NCBI GenBank assembly: GCA_000711775.1
Contig: ARYC01018560.1
Span: 1 to 64,000, forward strand
Length of the DNA stretch: 64,000 bases
Source of the DNA: Oxytricha trifallax
Lineage: Eukaryota > Ciliophora > Spirotrichea > Sporadotrichida > Oxytrichidae
Direction: 5' to 3'
Of the stretch, positions 1 to 10,269 are shown piece by piece; positions within the stretch are counted from its first letter, which is position 1; each line of letters starts with the position of its first letter. A program made the translations under genes and the position numbers. A model generated the notes under the pieces. The model searched no databases, had not been told where the DNA came from, and worked only from the letters and a program-made list of their open reading frames with translations.

Positions 1-1186
1 AGAGTGTGAGAAGAACTTCACTTATAAATCTGCTCTTAAGCGTCATATCTTAGAGTAGCATTCTAACAAGCCAAAGCTCTATCTTAAGCATGATAAGATA
101 GATGGAAAATACTTTTGCCCTTATTGCAATAAACAATATAACCATTCAAGGGATTTAAAAGTTCACCTATGAAACCATCATGGCAAGAAGTTTGAAGTCA
201 TAGATCCTGAGACTGGTGAGGTCTTCCTTCAAAAAAGAAAGCCAAGAGACCCTTTAGAATCCTTGGAACAAAGAGTTAAGAAAGAAAATAAGCTTATTAA
301 AGCAGTGAGAAACCTACCAGCTTCTGAGATAGTGAAAAATCACTCTGAAGAAACAAGCACTAAAGCTTCCAATTTTAAATGTAATTGACCTAAAAGAATG
401 TAGGAAAGTTATATTATACTTGAGGACAAGTTTGAGAAAAAAGTCATAACTGATAAGCAGTTCGCATACAAGATTTATCCATTCAACTACTTTAAATGCG
501 ATGACAAGTATCAAATGGAATTTGTCAATGAGTACTAAGCTCTTACTAAAGCAAGGGATAGACAGTGCAGATTTATAATTAAGCTCGATGCAATAATCCT
601 TGCTCAAGATCATGTTGCTTTTCGCCTCCCTCTATAATAAATGACTTTAAGAGACTACATTTAAGATTAAAGAGTTCCAAAGTAGCTACCTCTTATTCTT
701 ACAAATGTTTGCAAAGGCATAGAAGAGCCGCACACTTTAGGGTATGTTCATAGAGACTTGAAGCCTGAGAATATAATGCTTGACTTTTCACCTCTCAGAG
801 TAGTAATAATAGATTTCAATAGATCATAAAGAATTAAAGCTTCAGGACTTGGCAACGTTTATGGTACTCCTGGATACTTCCCAGAAAGGGAGGACTGGAG
901 AGATGGTGATATTAAGTGCGATGTATGGGCTCTAGCAGCAATTATTGCTGAATGCGATATGCAAAGAAATGATTACTACAGCTGTAAGAGAGAGAAAGAT
1001 TCAAAGCAGAGAATACAGCAATATCTAGACTAGAATAAGATAAAAGGTAAAATGAAAAATATGGCTGAGCAGATTATCTTAAGACCAAACCACAGAGCAG
1101 AGCAAACAATAGACTAAATGATCAACTGGATAGGAGATATCAAATTTAGAAAATTAGCACATGATGCCAAGGTATAGTTTGAGTGA
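1..1186 (+). CDS. TBE zinc-finger / protein-kinase ORF, 5'-truncated
   Basis: Third ORF of TBE elements (the '57 kDa' protein), read with TAA and TAG as Gln. The window opens inside the first C2H2 finger (CEKNFTYKSALKRHI). A second finger, FCPYCNK...H...H, follows at about 115-185. The kinase part shows VHRDLKPENIML (about 745-785), DFN in place of the usual DFG, and a TPGYFPERE activation segment. It ends at TGA 1184-1186. An in-frame TGA at 170-172 stands where the 22220 copy has Leu-Lys, and there are further small frame changes, so this copy is probably inactive. The role of the protein in TBE biology is not known; nucleic-acid binding plus phosphotransfer is inferred from the domains. 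Confidence 0.8.
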
Positions 1187-1347
1187 ATAGTAAAAATAAA
1201 ACCCCTCTAATACACACTACTATACATTACATTTAAACATTAAACCCCTACATAAACCCTATTAAAACCCTAATAAAGTATGCACTAATAGTCTACTTTT
1301 ATCAATCAAAAACTCAATCAAACTACTGAAAGGGTTTTGGGGTTTTG
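1..1347 (+). mobile_element. TBE transposon, type I, right-hand part
   Basis: Right end of a telomere-bearing element cut by the window edge. The terminus is GGGTTTTGGGGTTTTG followed by ATT (1348-1350), the usual 3-bp ANT target duplication, although the left partner is outside the window. The content matches the right third of the 22220-26366 element closely, so both belong to the same subfamily: zinc fingers, kinase, then about 160 bp of terminal sequence with CCCTA-type repeats. A LINE lies immediately beyond. Confidence 0.9.
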
Positions 1348-1359
1348 ATTGGTCTTGGC

Positions 1360-3420
1360 CAAATATCATTTTTTTCTGATTGAGGTGGTTTAGTGATTAT
1401 TAGTCGAGATTAACACTAAGTAAGTTATTTAGGTGTTCTTATTTTGCTTAATAATTAATAATCTATAGTAAAGTCTACTTGTGCTTACTATTTTAGTATC
1501 TCTAAATCTATTGCTGGGTGATTGAATTTGTACTCCTGCGGTAGGAGAGTCTTAAACTTCTTAAACCATTTAAAAAAGATTCTATTAATTGTTTTGAGTT
1601 ATTGAGCTATCATAGGATATATTGATCATATGTGTTAAAAATGTTGATAGTCTTGAAGTCTCCAGCTTGTGTTTTATGATATTTGGTGTTTTGTCTGAGA
1701 GTAGATAATTGACTTGAATTAAAATGACGATTAATCATGGTTGTTGAACTTTTCATGTAACCATTTGTTGGTAGTATCTAAATTAACTTAGATATCAATG
1801 AATAATATTATTAATGGGAATTTGGATTTTATAGCAAATTTAACTGCTTATTCCACTACAAGGGCTTCTGCTATCACGTTATTGATAAGTTGTTGATTCT
1901 TATATGTTTTCTACCATATGACAGGAGCAGAAAACGTGAGTTATGGAGTCATATTTAAGTCTTTTTGTTGAAATATTCCTACTCCAGCAAAGTTCCTTCT
2001 TTAGTGGTCTTTGAGTGAAGATGCATCAGTGAAGAAAACCGAATGTTTCTGATCTACCTTATAGTTATGAGTAGATTATGTGAATTGGGTAATGTTGATT
2101 TACTCAATTTCATAGCAGATTGAACACCGTAACTCAGGACCTTTTAGGAATGATTAGTTGTAATGTTAAGGCTGAATAAATTATTCTGAACTGATGATGG
2201 CCTCTCGTTATCTTCTCCTTAAATTGAGGGTCGAGGCTTATTCTTATTGGTCTCTAATTGTTTAAGTGGTCAATCCAGCGCTTTTTATAGTGAGTTTTAG
2301 TTTGTAAAGGATGTCATTATCTAGAAAAACATTGGCTGTTTAACATTGAGTTAAATGAGCAAGTATCCCCACCATTCTAGCAAGTTTTTTGATGGAATTA
2401 TTTATGGCATCATTATACTTGAGATTCTTGTTGGAACTTCGTATAATTTACGAAGTTGTTGGTTCCACATTGTCTGTGCATCTTCTATTGTAATTAACCC
2501 AGTCAGGACGTAAGGTGTCATGTAGTATCTTATTATTATTGGGCATATGATTATTCAATTCTCTTGTTAAATCACGTTTCACAGAATCTGATCATTGATG
2601 TGATTTTCATAATCTTTGATTTAACTTTTTAAGAGTTTCATTCTAGTTTAACAGTGTTGGTTTGTTAGTTTGAATTAGGTTTAGGGTTTCTTACGGGGCC
2701 TAGGGCTTTATCCCGGGGTTGTACCGTCAAACATAGATACTGGATTTTTGCGACTATCTGATACTTATTTTGTCCAGTTTAAATCTTTTAAAGTGGTGCT
2801 TATTTAGTACCGATCTTTTTCAACTCTTTATTTTTATTATTTGTTCAATCTTAATTTTCTTGAAGGTCTATACTACAGTTTTAGTTGGATTGAGTGACAT
2901 GTTGAATCTTTTTCCATATCAGGATCCGTATTTTATTCCAGTTCTTGAGTTCATCCATAGTTTTAAACTCTATTATAATATCATCGGCATACATGAGCAT
3001 TAATGGTTCTAAATAGTATGAGTAGAAACTTATCGTCAAAAGTCTTGTATGTTTCCCATTGGTCTTTTATTTTTTGATACGATAAGCGTTATACATTTAG
3101 TAATTAATTTTTCTTGATCATTGTTTGGATTAACAATTATAATAATTATAGAGCTAAGACAGAGCCTTGTGTCACTCATTGTGTGATTTTAATCTTAGAG
3201 ATATCTATAGACATTGAAGCATACTTTTACGAGTCTATTATGTTATCTAGCTTGATTTAAGATGATACCGTATTCCATTTCTTAAAAGCTTTCTCTAAGG
3301 TACTAAATAGTTTGGAATGTTTAAAATTACCGTTGGCACCTTATATATCACAGAACATGAACATTCATGAGTTATTGTATGAACTGCCTCCATAATTCTA
3401 AATTTGATTATAATTTCCAA
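1360..3420 (-). mobile_element. LINE-type retroelement, probably 5'-truncated
   Basis: Minus-strand non-LTR retroelement identified from reverse-transcriptase and RNase H motifs (see the CDS entry). It begins within about 15 bp of the TBE end at 1347. No poly-A tail or target duplication could be fixed at either end, so both limits are approximate. The 5' end near 3420 runs into AT-rich DNA carrying traces of locus 1 and a decayed family D end. Confidence 0.65.
1480..3360 (-). CDS. LINE ORF2 remnant: reverse transcriptase + RNase H
   Basis: Read on the minus strand with TAA/TAG as Gln. In order it shows CDIQGANGNFKHSKLFSTLE (RT motif A, about 3340-3270), TQGSVLAL (motif B, about 3175), LMLMYADDIIIEF (motif C with the catalytic DD, about 3010-2975), and further on HSVFFTDASSLKDH, an RNase H first-aspartate motif (about 2045-2000), with AEALVVEQAV at about 1870 as the likely second acidic strand. 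This is the RT-RNase H order of non-LTR elements. Frame changes separate the motifs, so it is a decayed copy. No endonuclease domain was recognised. Confidence 0.7.
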
Positions 3421-3654
3421 AATAACTCATTTAAATTATTAAATTAAAAATATAAATCAAATTATAATGTGACTAAAGGTAGTTAGTGGCAGTTAAATTT
3501 AATATATATCATGCTTTAAGATGTATATTTCTCAAATTTCCTATTTTTATGTATATTATTAATATTAATTTGTTTTAAATTTTGGCATTTTAAAGAGAAA
3601 GATACGAATCTTAAATGGTAAAATATGAATAAAAAGATTAAAATTTGTAAAAAA

Positions 3655-3740
3655 TACATGTTTTTATTTATGGGGCTGGAATCCCTTTGAGGTGGGAAAC
3701 TACTTTTTTGGGGCAGGACACCTCCCTCCCAATTTTATTA
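3655..3740. mobile_element. Family D element, decayed terminal fragment
   Basis: Contains degraded versions of the family D right end (GGGGCAGGAAACT repeats, here GGGGCTGGAATCC, GGTGGGAAACT and GGGGCAGGACACC) after the family-typical ATTTTTATGTATGGGG context. The other end is not visible. Confidence 0.5.
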
Positions 3741-3864
3741 ATAAAAGAATTAAGACTTTTATTTATATTTATAAACTGAAAATTTTTTAAATTATTAATA
3801 ATAGAGCAGTGTACTCAGATTCTATAATTTTAATCAATAAATTTTTATTTTAATTTAATTATAG

Positions 3865-3975
3865 CAAATTATCCGTGAAAAACACCTTTTTCAGATAATC
3901 AAGAGCGAGGTAGCCTGGTGGTTCTATCTATGCTATTAATTCAAATGTTAACATCTCAAATAGGTAAAATATTTT
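3865..3975 (+). CDS. Locus 1: beta-helix-like segment
   Basis: A short stretch reading PGGSIYAINSNVNISN with TAA/TAG as Gln resembles the Gly-Gly-x-[IV]-x Asn-rich rungs of the beta-helix parts of loci 1-3. A second candidate, VIEISNSSLLFDYS, lies at about 4170-4250. Both would be 5' segments of locus 1 separated by AT-rich DNA. The limits are guesses. Confidence 0.35.
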
Positions 3976-4413
3976 ACTTATTTTAAATGAATTTCTAGTT
4001 CTTTTGTTGATAATGCTGCTTCTATAAAAATATAAGTACATTAATAAGTATTATTATAAATATACTGGAGGAGCGATATATTTAATTTGCTCTACTTGTA
4101 AGATTTTTTACTAAAGCAAAGATAATAAATTGTGAATATTTATAGGTAAATATATATATATATATTAAAAGGTTATTGAGATATCGAATAGTTCCTTGTT
4201 GTTTGATTATTCGCTATCTTTCCTATCATTTTAATTCTCAATTGATATAAATGAATAAGAAATATTACCGTTTTATCAGCAATCAATTTTAATAATTATG
4301 CTTCTACTCATTCTATCACTACTATATAACATTTAGCCAAAAAATGTTGTCTCTTAAACATAATTTGTTCTGGATTTATTTAAGAAACAGAATAAGGAAC
4401 GAATAGAATACTT

Positions 4414-4930
4414 GGGGGGGGGGAAGTTTCCTGCACTCGAGGAAGTTTCCTGCACTTTTTTTTTTTAAATATGTTAAATTTAATAAATTTTACAAAAATA
4501 AACAAATTTAATATTTTTATGGCCCATTAAATATTAAGAGCATATTGTTAATCATTGAAGTAGCTCAAGAAAACATAGTATAACATTATATAGCCATGGT
4601 AAGAAAAGGATAAATTGAATCAGAATTACATGAACAGTGGATATAATATTTGGAATTACTATAGTAAAACAATATAATATTTAAAAGATAGAACTACAAA
4701 TATCAGATTAAAAATGTCAAAGTTTTTGGAATCTAAAGATACATATTGACTATTTAATAATTAATTAAAGTATAATTATAACAATGAAATTGGTCCTGAA
4801 GTTGGTTGATAGTTGTTGTAAAGATAAATTTAATTAAATAAAATCAAAAATTAAAAGATTAAAAAAAAGTGCAGGAAACTTCCCTAAATTTTTTTTTTAT
4901 CATAAACCAGTGCAGGAAACTTACCCCCTT
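4414..4930. mobile_element. Family D inverted-repeat element, copy D1
   Basis: 517 bp. It starts with a G10 tract and AAGTTTCCTGCAC (repeated) and ends with GTGCAGGAAACTT repeats plus CCCCC. It is flanked by identical 8-bp repeats GAATACTT at 4406-4413 and 4931-4938. The interior is AT-rich and non-coding. The terminal word is TGCAC rather than TGCCCC, making this a variant subfamily. An 8-bp duplication is usual for hAT-like transposases, but none is encoded here. Confidence 0.8.
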
Positions 4931-5129
4931 GAATACTTCTCATCAGTTTTTATATTATCAAAGAACGAAAATTAAAAGGAATATGGCAATAAATATTTGC
5001 AAAAATGGGGAAATGGTTGAAACTTTTTTTATTTTACTATTTTTTTATAATCGTTTGTGATTAACCATTTTGGTTTTATTTAGATTTTCTTAGCTGTATA
5101 ATGTAAATACTTTATTGAAAGTAACTATT

Positions 5130-5254
5130 TTGCACGAAATTTCGCATCAATTAAAGGAGGAGCTATTTCCTACAACAAATTTAAGCCTTTGATTTATAAA
5201 AATAACACTTTTGAATAAAATTATGCACCTTATGGCCCTGACATTGCAGGATAT
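5130..5254 (+). CDS. Locus 1: beta-helix segment before the IES at 5255
   Basis: Reads FASIKGGAISYNKFKPLI followed by NNTFEQNYAPYGPDIAGY. The same block is found uninterrupted in locus 2 (about 35770-35870, GGVIQYNKQRPILQNN then NYAPYGSDIAGYPYS). This is the C-terminal end of the extracellular beta-helix region. The segment ends at the ATAT pointer (5251-5254). Confidence 0.65.
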
Positions 5255-6365
5255 TTAATAATTAATGTGCTTGTTATACTATATTTACTTTTGACTTACT
5301 AGTAAAATATGTATAATTATTCATATCTGTTCACCCCGAGGTACCCCCCCCACCTCCTCCCAGTCCCTAAACCGAGGTACCTCCCCCCACCCCTCCCCCC
5401 ACCTCAAAAATGAAGTCCCCCTAATATAACCCACTTTATATGAAAAATCATATTCCCAAGGTCTGAACGACTCCCCTCATGACATTTCACTCACATTACA
5501 ATATTTATATATAAAATGACATAGTTTTTCAAAATTATGTATTATTTTTTTTATTGCTGTTTTGATTTTATTTGAATTTTTGGCAACTGTCACTACGTCC
5601 GTCGACTATTTAAGACATATACTGCCATAGGAAAATATATTTCAATTGAGTTTACATTGTCTAGACTTATTGCAGATTTTATTAATACAATAAAGCTGTG
5701 AACATAAAAATTCCAAAAATCTTTTTCAGCCTAAATTATCTCATTACGATTTAAATATAAAAATTAACATGAGTAAATTTTTATTAAAAAAATCATTTAC
5801 TCTCTTAAATAAATATTATTTTATCATAAAATATGATAATGATTGTTAATTTATTTTTATTTTCAATTTGTTAAATCTTAGCATAATCATTATCATATTT
5901 TATGATAAAATAATATTTATTTAAGAGAGTAAATGATTTTTTTAATAAAAATTTACTAGGCTGAAAAAGATTTTTGGAATTTTTATGTGCACAGCTTTAT
6001 TGTATTAATAAAATCTGCAATAAGTCTAGACAATGTAAACTCAATTGAAATATATTTTCCTATGGCAGTATATGTCTTAAATAGTCGACGGACGTAGTGA
6101 CAGTTGCCAAAAATTCAAATAAAATCAAAACAGCAATAAAAAAAATAATACATAATTTTGAAAAACTATGTCATTTTATATATAAATATTGTAATGTGAG
6201 TGAAATGTCATGAGGGGAGTCGTTCAGACCTTGGGAATATGATTTTTCATATAAAGTGGGTTATATTAGGGGGACTTCATTTTTGAGGTGGGGGGAGGGG
6301 TGGGGAGGTACCTCGGTTTAGGGACTGGGGAGGAGTGGGGGGGGTACCTCGGGGTGAACACATAT
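5255..6365. other. IES with ATAT pointer, enlarged by a foldback element
   Basis: ATAT occurs at 5251-5254 and 6362-6365. Joining at it gives GCA GGA TAT CCT TAT (AGYPYG), exactly the uninterrupted sequence of locus 2 (AGYPYS). Removing the foldback B1 and one copy of its CATATC duplication leaves an ancestral IES of about 72 bp. B1 therefore inserted right at the IES edge and copied the pointer within its own target duplication. Confidence 0.7.
5328..6360. mobile_element. Family B foldback element, copy B1
   Basis: 1033 bp near-perfect palindrome with arms of about 500 bp and a loop at about 5842-5880. It begins TGTTCACCCCGAGG and ends with the complement, flanked by 6-bp duplications CATATC (5322-5327 and 6361-6366). 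The outer arms are runs of C (or G). Inside each arm is CACTACGTCCGTCGACT (5591-5607 and complement about 6084-6100), the core shared by all B copies. No ORF of note; non-autonomous. Confidence 0.85.
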
Positions 6366-6690
6366 CCTTATGGGGTCAGAGTAGTTAATTACGACAATTA
6401 TTCATTGGCAAGTGGGCAAATGTACACTGGAAGTATCTAAGTTTAAGTTATTGATCCAGAGTACAATGTTATCAATACAGATAACACGACGTAATTCAAT
6501 TTTAAACATTTTTATACTTATTTTAGAAATGTGAAAATAGAAGCATTTGATTCAACTTATAAAGTATCAGGAGAGACTCAAATAAAGCTTTCAATGGGTA
6601 ATGGAGTGTTTGATGATTTGGAATTTTAAGCCGTTCCAGGATCCAAAAATATAACTTATAAAATTTTTGCCACAACGATCAATACTAATA
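6362..6690 (+). CDS. Locus 1: post-helix ectodomain segment
   Basis: Reads YPYGVRVVNYDNYSLASG, then a domain with QVIDPEYNVINTDNTT, interrupted by a 36-bp intron 6491-6526 (GTAATT...TTTTAG), then NVKIEAFDSTYKVSGETQI and VPGSKNITYKIFATTINTN. Locus 2 has the counterpart (SVKILSYDQIEIASGQAYLG; AKPGSKNVPFEISSS). The segment is cut at INTN by element A1; removing A1 with one TA keeps the frame open into 7633. Confidence 0.65.
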
Positions 6691-7630
6691 TTAAGCGAGT
6701 ATAAATAAAATGGGGAGACAGTTAAAATTAAATCAAAAAAGAAATCAAATATAATTATGATCATCTCAATATATATATGAGTTAAGATCCAACAGTCACT
6801 AATTTGAATTATGTTTGAGTAGATCCTTATTTAAATTTAATTAACTAATCAACTAACTAAAAATGGAATTTTAGCTTTTTTATCATCTTTTCTGATTTTT
6901 ATTATTTTTGTTCATCGATCAAGTAGATGCTGTAGCTGATCTTAAAGTTTTTTCATAATTTTCATAGATATCTTCAGGGTATCTTCAGGATATCTTCCTT
7001 AAAAAATTTAAAGTGTGGAGAGTGTGGAGTCCAGCATCAACATAAACAGTAGTAATAGCACTTATATTATCAAAATCAAGCATTATTATGAGTCTGGGAT
7101 ATTTTCTAATCATCTTGTTTTTCTAAAATTCATAGATGTGATGCCTAATTTTGAAGATGATATGTACGAAAACAAAGAAAAAATCAGAAATCTGAAATTT
7201 TGAAATTCTCTAGAATTTTAACCAGACTCATAATAATGCTTGATTTTGATAATATAAGTGCTATTACTACTGTTTATGTTGATGCTGGACTCCACACTCT
7301 CCACACTTTAAATTTATTAAGGAAGATATCCTGAAGATACCCTGAAGATATCTATGAAAATTATGAAAAAACTTTAAGATCAGCTACAGCATCTACTTGA
7401 TCGATGAACAAAAATAATAAAAATCAGAAAAGATGATAAAAAAGCTAAAATTCCATTTTTAGTTAGTTGATTAATTGATTAAAGTTAAATAAGGATCTAT
7501 TCAAACATAATTCAAATTAGTGACTGTTTGATCTTAACTCATATATATATATTGAGATGATCATAATTATATTTGATTTCTTTTTTGATTTAATTTTAAC
7601 TGTCTCCCCATTTTATTTATACTCGCTTAA
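6691..7630. mobile_element. Family A inverted-repeat element, copy A1
   Basis: 940 bp. Ends are TTAAGCGAGTATAA and its complement, flanked by TA on both sides (6689-6690, 7631-7632), as in Tc1/mariner-type insertions and TA-bounded IESs. The arms are long inverted repeats with TCTCCCCATTTT near each end and a triple tract GATATCTTCAGG / GTATCTTCAG / GATATCTTCC at 6967-6998, mirrored at 7321-7352. No transposase. It lies inside a coding segment of locus 1. Confidence 0.85.
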
Positions 7631-8167
7631 TAATGTAAGAATATTACTTAAAGTCACCAAATATAGATCTAATAAATATTTGAAGTTTAATATAACAGAA
7701 CGGGGGAGACTTTTAATTAGGATACTGTTGAATTCAATTTTAGAGATTGCAACCCAGGAGAGATAAATGCTTAATCAGAGTATAATAAATGAATTTTAAT
7801 AATATTGTACTTATAGATGTTCCTTATGCAGCGGAAATACGTTTTCATTCTATTTAAGTGAAAATACTTGCAATGAATGTCCACTACATGCAGAATGCCC
7901 AGGTGGCAAAGAAATATAATTAATCATAAATTTATGAAATCATTGTGTCAGCGGGATATTGGAGATCCAACTTTTACTCAAGTAACGTTATGTAATGCTT
8001 GCTAGACGAAGCGTGTATTGGAGGATCCTTATCTGAAGATTATTCTATTGTTTCTAGTAATGATGCTTTATCATACCCATTATGCAAATATGGATATGGC
8101 GGAAACCTTTGTCACAATTGTTTGAATGTTGATAAAGTCTTGTTTACAAGAATAGGTAAGCATGAAT
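7631..8167 (+). CDS. Locus 1: Cys-rich juxtamembrane module
   Basis: After a stretch containing EFNFRDCNPGEINAQSEYN it changes frame (a similar change is present in locus 2, so perhaps a short intron), then reads CTYRCSLCSGN, NTCNECPLHAECPGGKE, GYWRSN, CLLDEACIGG, YPLCKYGYGGNLCHNC and TRIGKHE. The spacing of Cys pairs resembles ephrin-receptor-like (GCC2/GCC3) or EGF-type repeats common in ciliate membrane proteins. Locus 2 36360-36696 is the paralog. The segment stops at pointer CATGAAT (8161-8167) in front of the 2.7 kb IES; the next residues CGLCP lie at 10903. Confidence 0.75.
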
Positions 8168-8668
8168 TAAATTATAAAGCAATTATTATTTATGAAATTG
8201 CATTAAAATATTCACAGTAAAGAATAAAAAATTAATATTCTATAAAATTAGCATAAAAATAGAAATTAAAAATATAATTTTTATATTTTAACTTATTTTG
8301 TTTTTGGCGGAAAAGTATAATAATTTTTCTAATATTTTGAATGTTTTTATTTGAAAATTTAACGTTTTTAAGAGTAAATTATGAGAATCGTATTTAAAAG
8401 AAAATTATTTTTTAAGCTAGCTTAGATAGGATAAATATTTATACCTTAATAAATTAAATATTTTAGTATTTAAAATATTATTAGATAATATAATTTTAGA
8501 TGTCAAAAATGAAGAAATTTTTATAAGGTCTCAACACTTCAAAAATAATTTTTATTTAATTACCCTATTATATTACGAAATATTAAATAAAAGTATGTTT
8601 AAATTGGTGAAAAAGAAAATCAAATACAAAACAAACTTATTTATTAATTACGACCAACTACTAAAATT

Positions 8669-9345
8669 AAATCACTACTCTATCAACTTCTCAATATCCT
8701 TGGTAATGGCTTCCACAGCCTTCTCATGCTCATCCGAGTAGTTCTGCTCCATGACCTCCCGTGCCTTGGGCTCGATGACCTTTGAGTGCCAGCCTGCGAG
8801 TTTCCCAATCTCCGCGCTTGACGATTGCTGAATCAGTAGGGTGATAAGATTGCGGGGCATGAGGGTGCACCTCTGGTAGGTCTTCTTGATGAAGGAGATC
8901 ACTTCGTCCTCCGATGCATCGATAACGTCCCTGAGCATGTCATGGAGCTCCAGGGTCCTCGACTGGGGTGGGGCCTTCTTGTATCCTTTGGAGTCATTCT
9001 TCTTCCAGGACAGTTCGATATCATTCTTGAAATGTAGGAGGTCGGCCCTGGCTTGTTACCACCTGCCAATGCCAAGCCAGGTGAGCCTCTTCCTCGTGCT
9101 CAACAGGTGCTCCCGACTTCTTCATCAACTCCTTGAATCGTGGCAGCTCATCGTAGGAAGCGAGATGTAGGCGGTAGAAGATGTTCTATCAGTGTCGTAT
9201 TTAGCGTTGGCTGGGAAGAGTGATCTGTACCATGTCTTGCTCTAGGCAGTCTCCTTGCTCTTTGCATCTCTGTATCTTTTGTAGTAAGTTTGGAAGACTA
9301 CCTTGTCGTTGTCATCGAGAGCCTCTTGAGGAACCATTGCTGGGA
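8669..9345 (-). CDS. Unknown gene fragment in GC-rich island (C-terminal part)
   Basis: Minus-strand reading ends in KAVEAITKDIEKLIEQ then TGA (8669-8671). Upstream it reads ...LLHFKNDIELSWKKNDSK, APPQSRTLELHDMLRD, SEDEVISFIKKTYQRC and IGKLAGWHSKVIEPKA. Further upstream, in other frames, are VFQTYYKRYRDAKSKE, TWYRSLFPANAKYDTDRT and DELPRFKELMKKSGAPVE. At least two frame changes separate these parts, so it is either decayed or split into segments. Charged and helical, with no domain recognised. Confidence 0.45.
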
Positions 9346-9704
9346 GTGGCTTGAGGTCTGGTCTGGAGTACACTCATCACATTGCTTAGTCAGGTCACCT
9401 GGTCTTGACAGTAGGGGTTTTGGAATTCAAGGGTTTCAGTATTGCCAACGGAGTAAGGGGGGAAGCTCGACTGGGGGGCGGCCAGGGGCACCACGCGATT
9501 CGTCTTTCTTCTGGAGCACGGGGGGTAAATGTCCGACCAAGACATCTACTCCAGGGGCCGAGATTTCTAAGCATCTTTATTTTGCGGACCACCCTATGGC
9601 ATAGAGCGAGCGCTTGGGGGGCACACTCCTTGGTAATGGTATCGATGAGGATGGTGATACAGTTACTATTACTTGCAGTTCTCTAATGGCTTAGCTCCTT
9701 TCCC

Positions 9705-10001
9705 CTAATGCCAGTTCTCTTTCACCATGTGTGTTGAGGGATGCTCTTTGAGGATTCTGATTCTGTCCAGAGGAATTCGAGAGCGTGCTTCAGGATTACC
9801 AGGGAGGCCAGACCAAGGCTTCCCTCGATACCCCATCTTTAGCAGAGCGGTACGCTGGCTTCTTTGCTTTTGAACATCCCTGAACCATTCGTGCGTTGCC
9901 TTAACTTCCAAAGTACCAGTGTATGAGTGAGTATCTAAGTGCGAGTGACCGTTAGCATGGAATCCTACCAGAGAAGCAGCTAATATAAGACTTTCAATCA
10001 C
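9705..10001 (-). CDS. Minus-strand fragment with signal-peptide-like start
   Basis: Opens MIESLILAASLVGFHANG, which looks like a signal peptide, and continues to GYRGKPWSGLPGNPEARS, then (TAG as Gln) ENWHQGKGAKPLENC. The start lies head-to-head with the plus-strand YHYH fragment 17 bp away. It may be the inverted first segment of that secreted-protein gene joined to something else, or an independent fragment. No family recognised for the rest. Confidence 0.4.
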   Translation of the reverse strand: MIESLILAASLVGFHANGHSHLDTHSYTGTLEVKATHEWFRDVQKQRSQRTALLKMGYRGKPWSGLPGNPEARSRIPLDRIRILKEHPSTHMVKENWH

Positions 10002-10017
10002 TATTACTCTTTCAGTC

Positions 10018-10245
10018 CCTGCACTTATACCAACTGTCTCAGCGCAAATGGAGTTGCTACATCATGCTCTTCTAACTCACAATGCACCACCAAGGACTAC
10101 TTGAAGTACGCAAACACCATCCTCCCAACTGCTCAAAGAGTCACAAGTATTGTCGGTATTGCTAGAGACGGTCAAATGGTCGTTGGACCATACAAAGCCA
10201 CTGGTGCTCTACGGTAGCCATGTGATGTTGATGCTTGCAATGGTG
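10018..10245 (+). CDS. YHYH-domain protein fragment
   Basis: Plus-strand reading CTYTNCLSANGVATSC, then TTKDYLKYANTILPT, then SIVGIARDGQMVVGPY and RQPCDVDACNG, with one TAG as Gln. The pair 'GxARDGxxxxGPY' plus 'DVDxCNG' is the signature region of YHYH-domain secreted proteins, which in other members continues with further conserved residues. Both flanks of the domain are missing here, as for a single gene segment. It runs opposite to the neighbouring island fragments. Confidence 0.55.
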
Positions 10246-10269
10246 TGATTATCGATCATACAGAGGACT

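Noticed and set aside
314-613. 99-codon minus-strand ORF in the standard code, with a similar one at 25405-25644
   Set aside because: It is the antisense shadow of the TBE kinase ORF; similarity between the two places follows from the two TBE copies.
1331-1347. G4T4 tract as a true chromosome end or telomere
   Set aside because: Continues into unique sequence after an ATT target copy; it is a TBE terminus.
7015-7203. 62-codon ORF in the centre of A1
   Set aside because: Runs through the palindrome loop; not conserved in A2.
6967-7352. Repeated GATATCTTC tracts as a CRISPR-like array
   Set aside because: Only three short units per arm, mirrored in the arms of a mobile palindrome, in a eukaryote.
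9290-9686. Plus-strand ORFs of 93-104 codons in the GC-rich island
   Set aside because: They lie antisense to minus-strand readings with more protein-like composition, and GC-rich DNA yields long chance frames.
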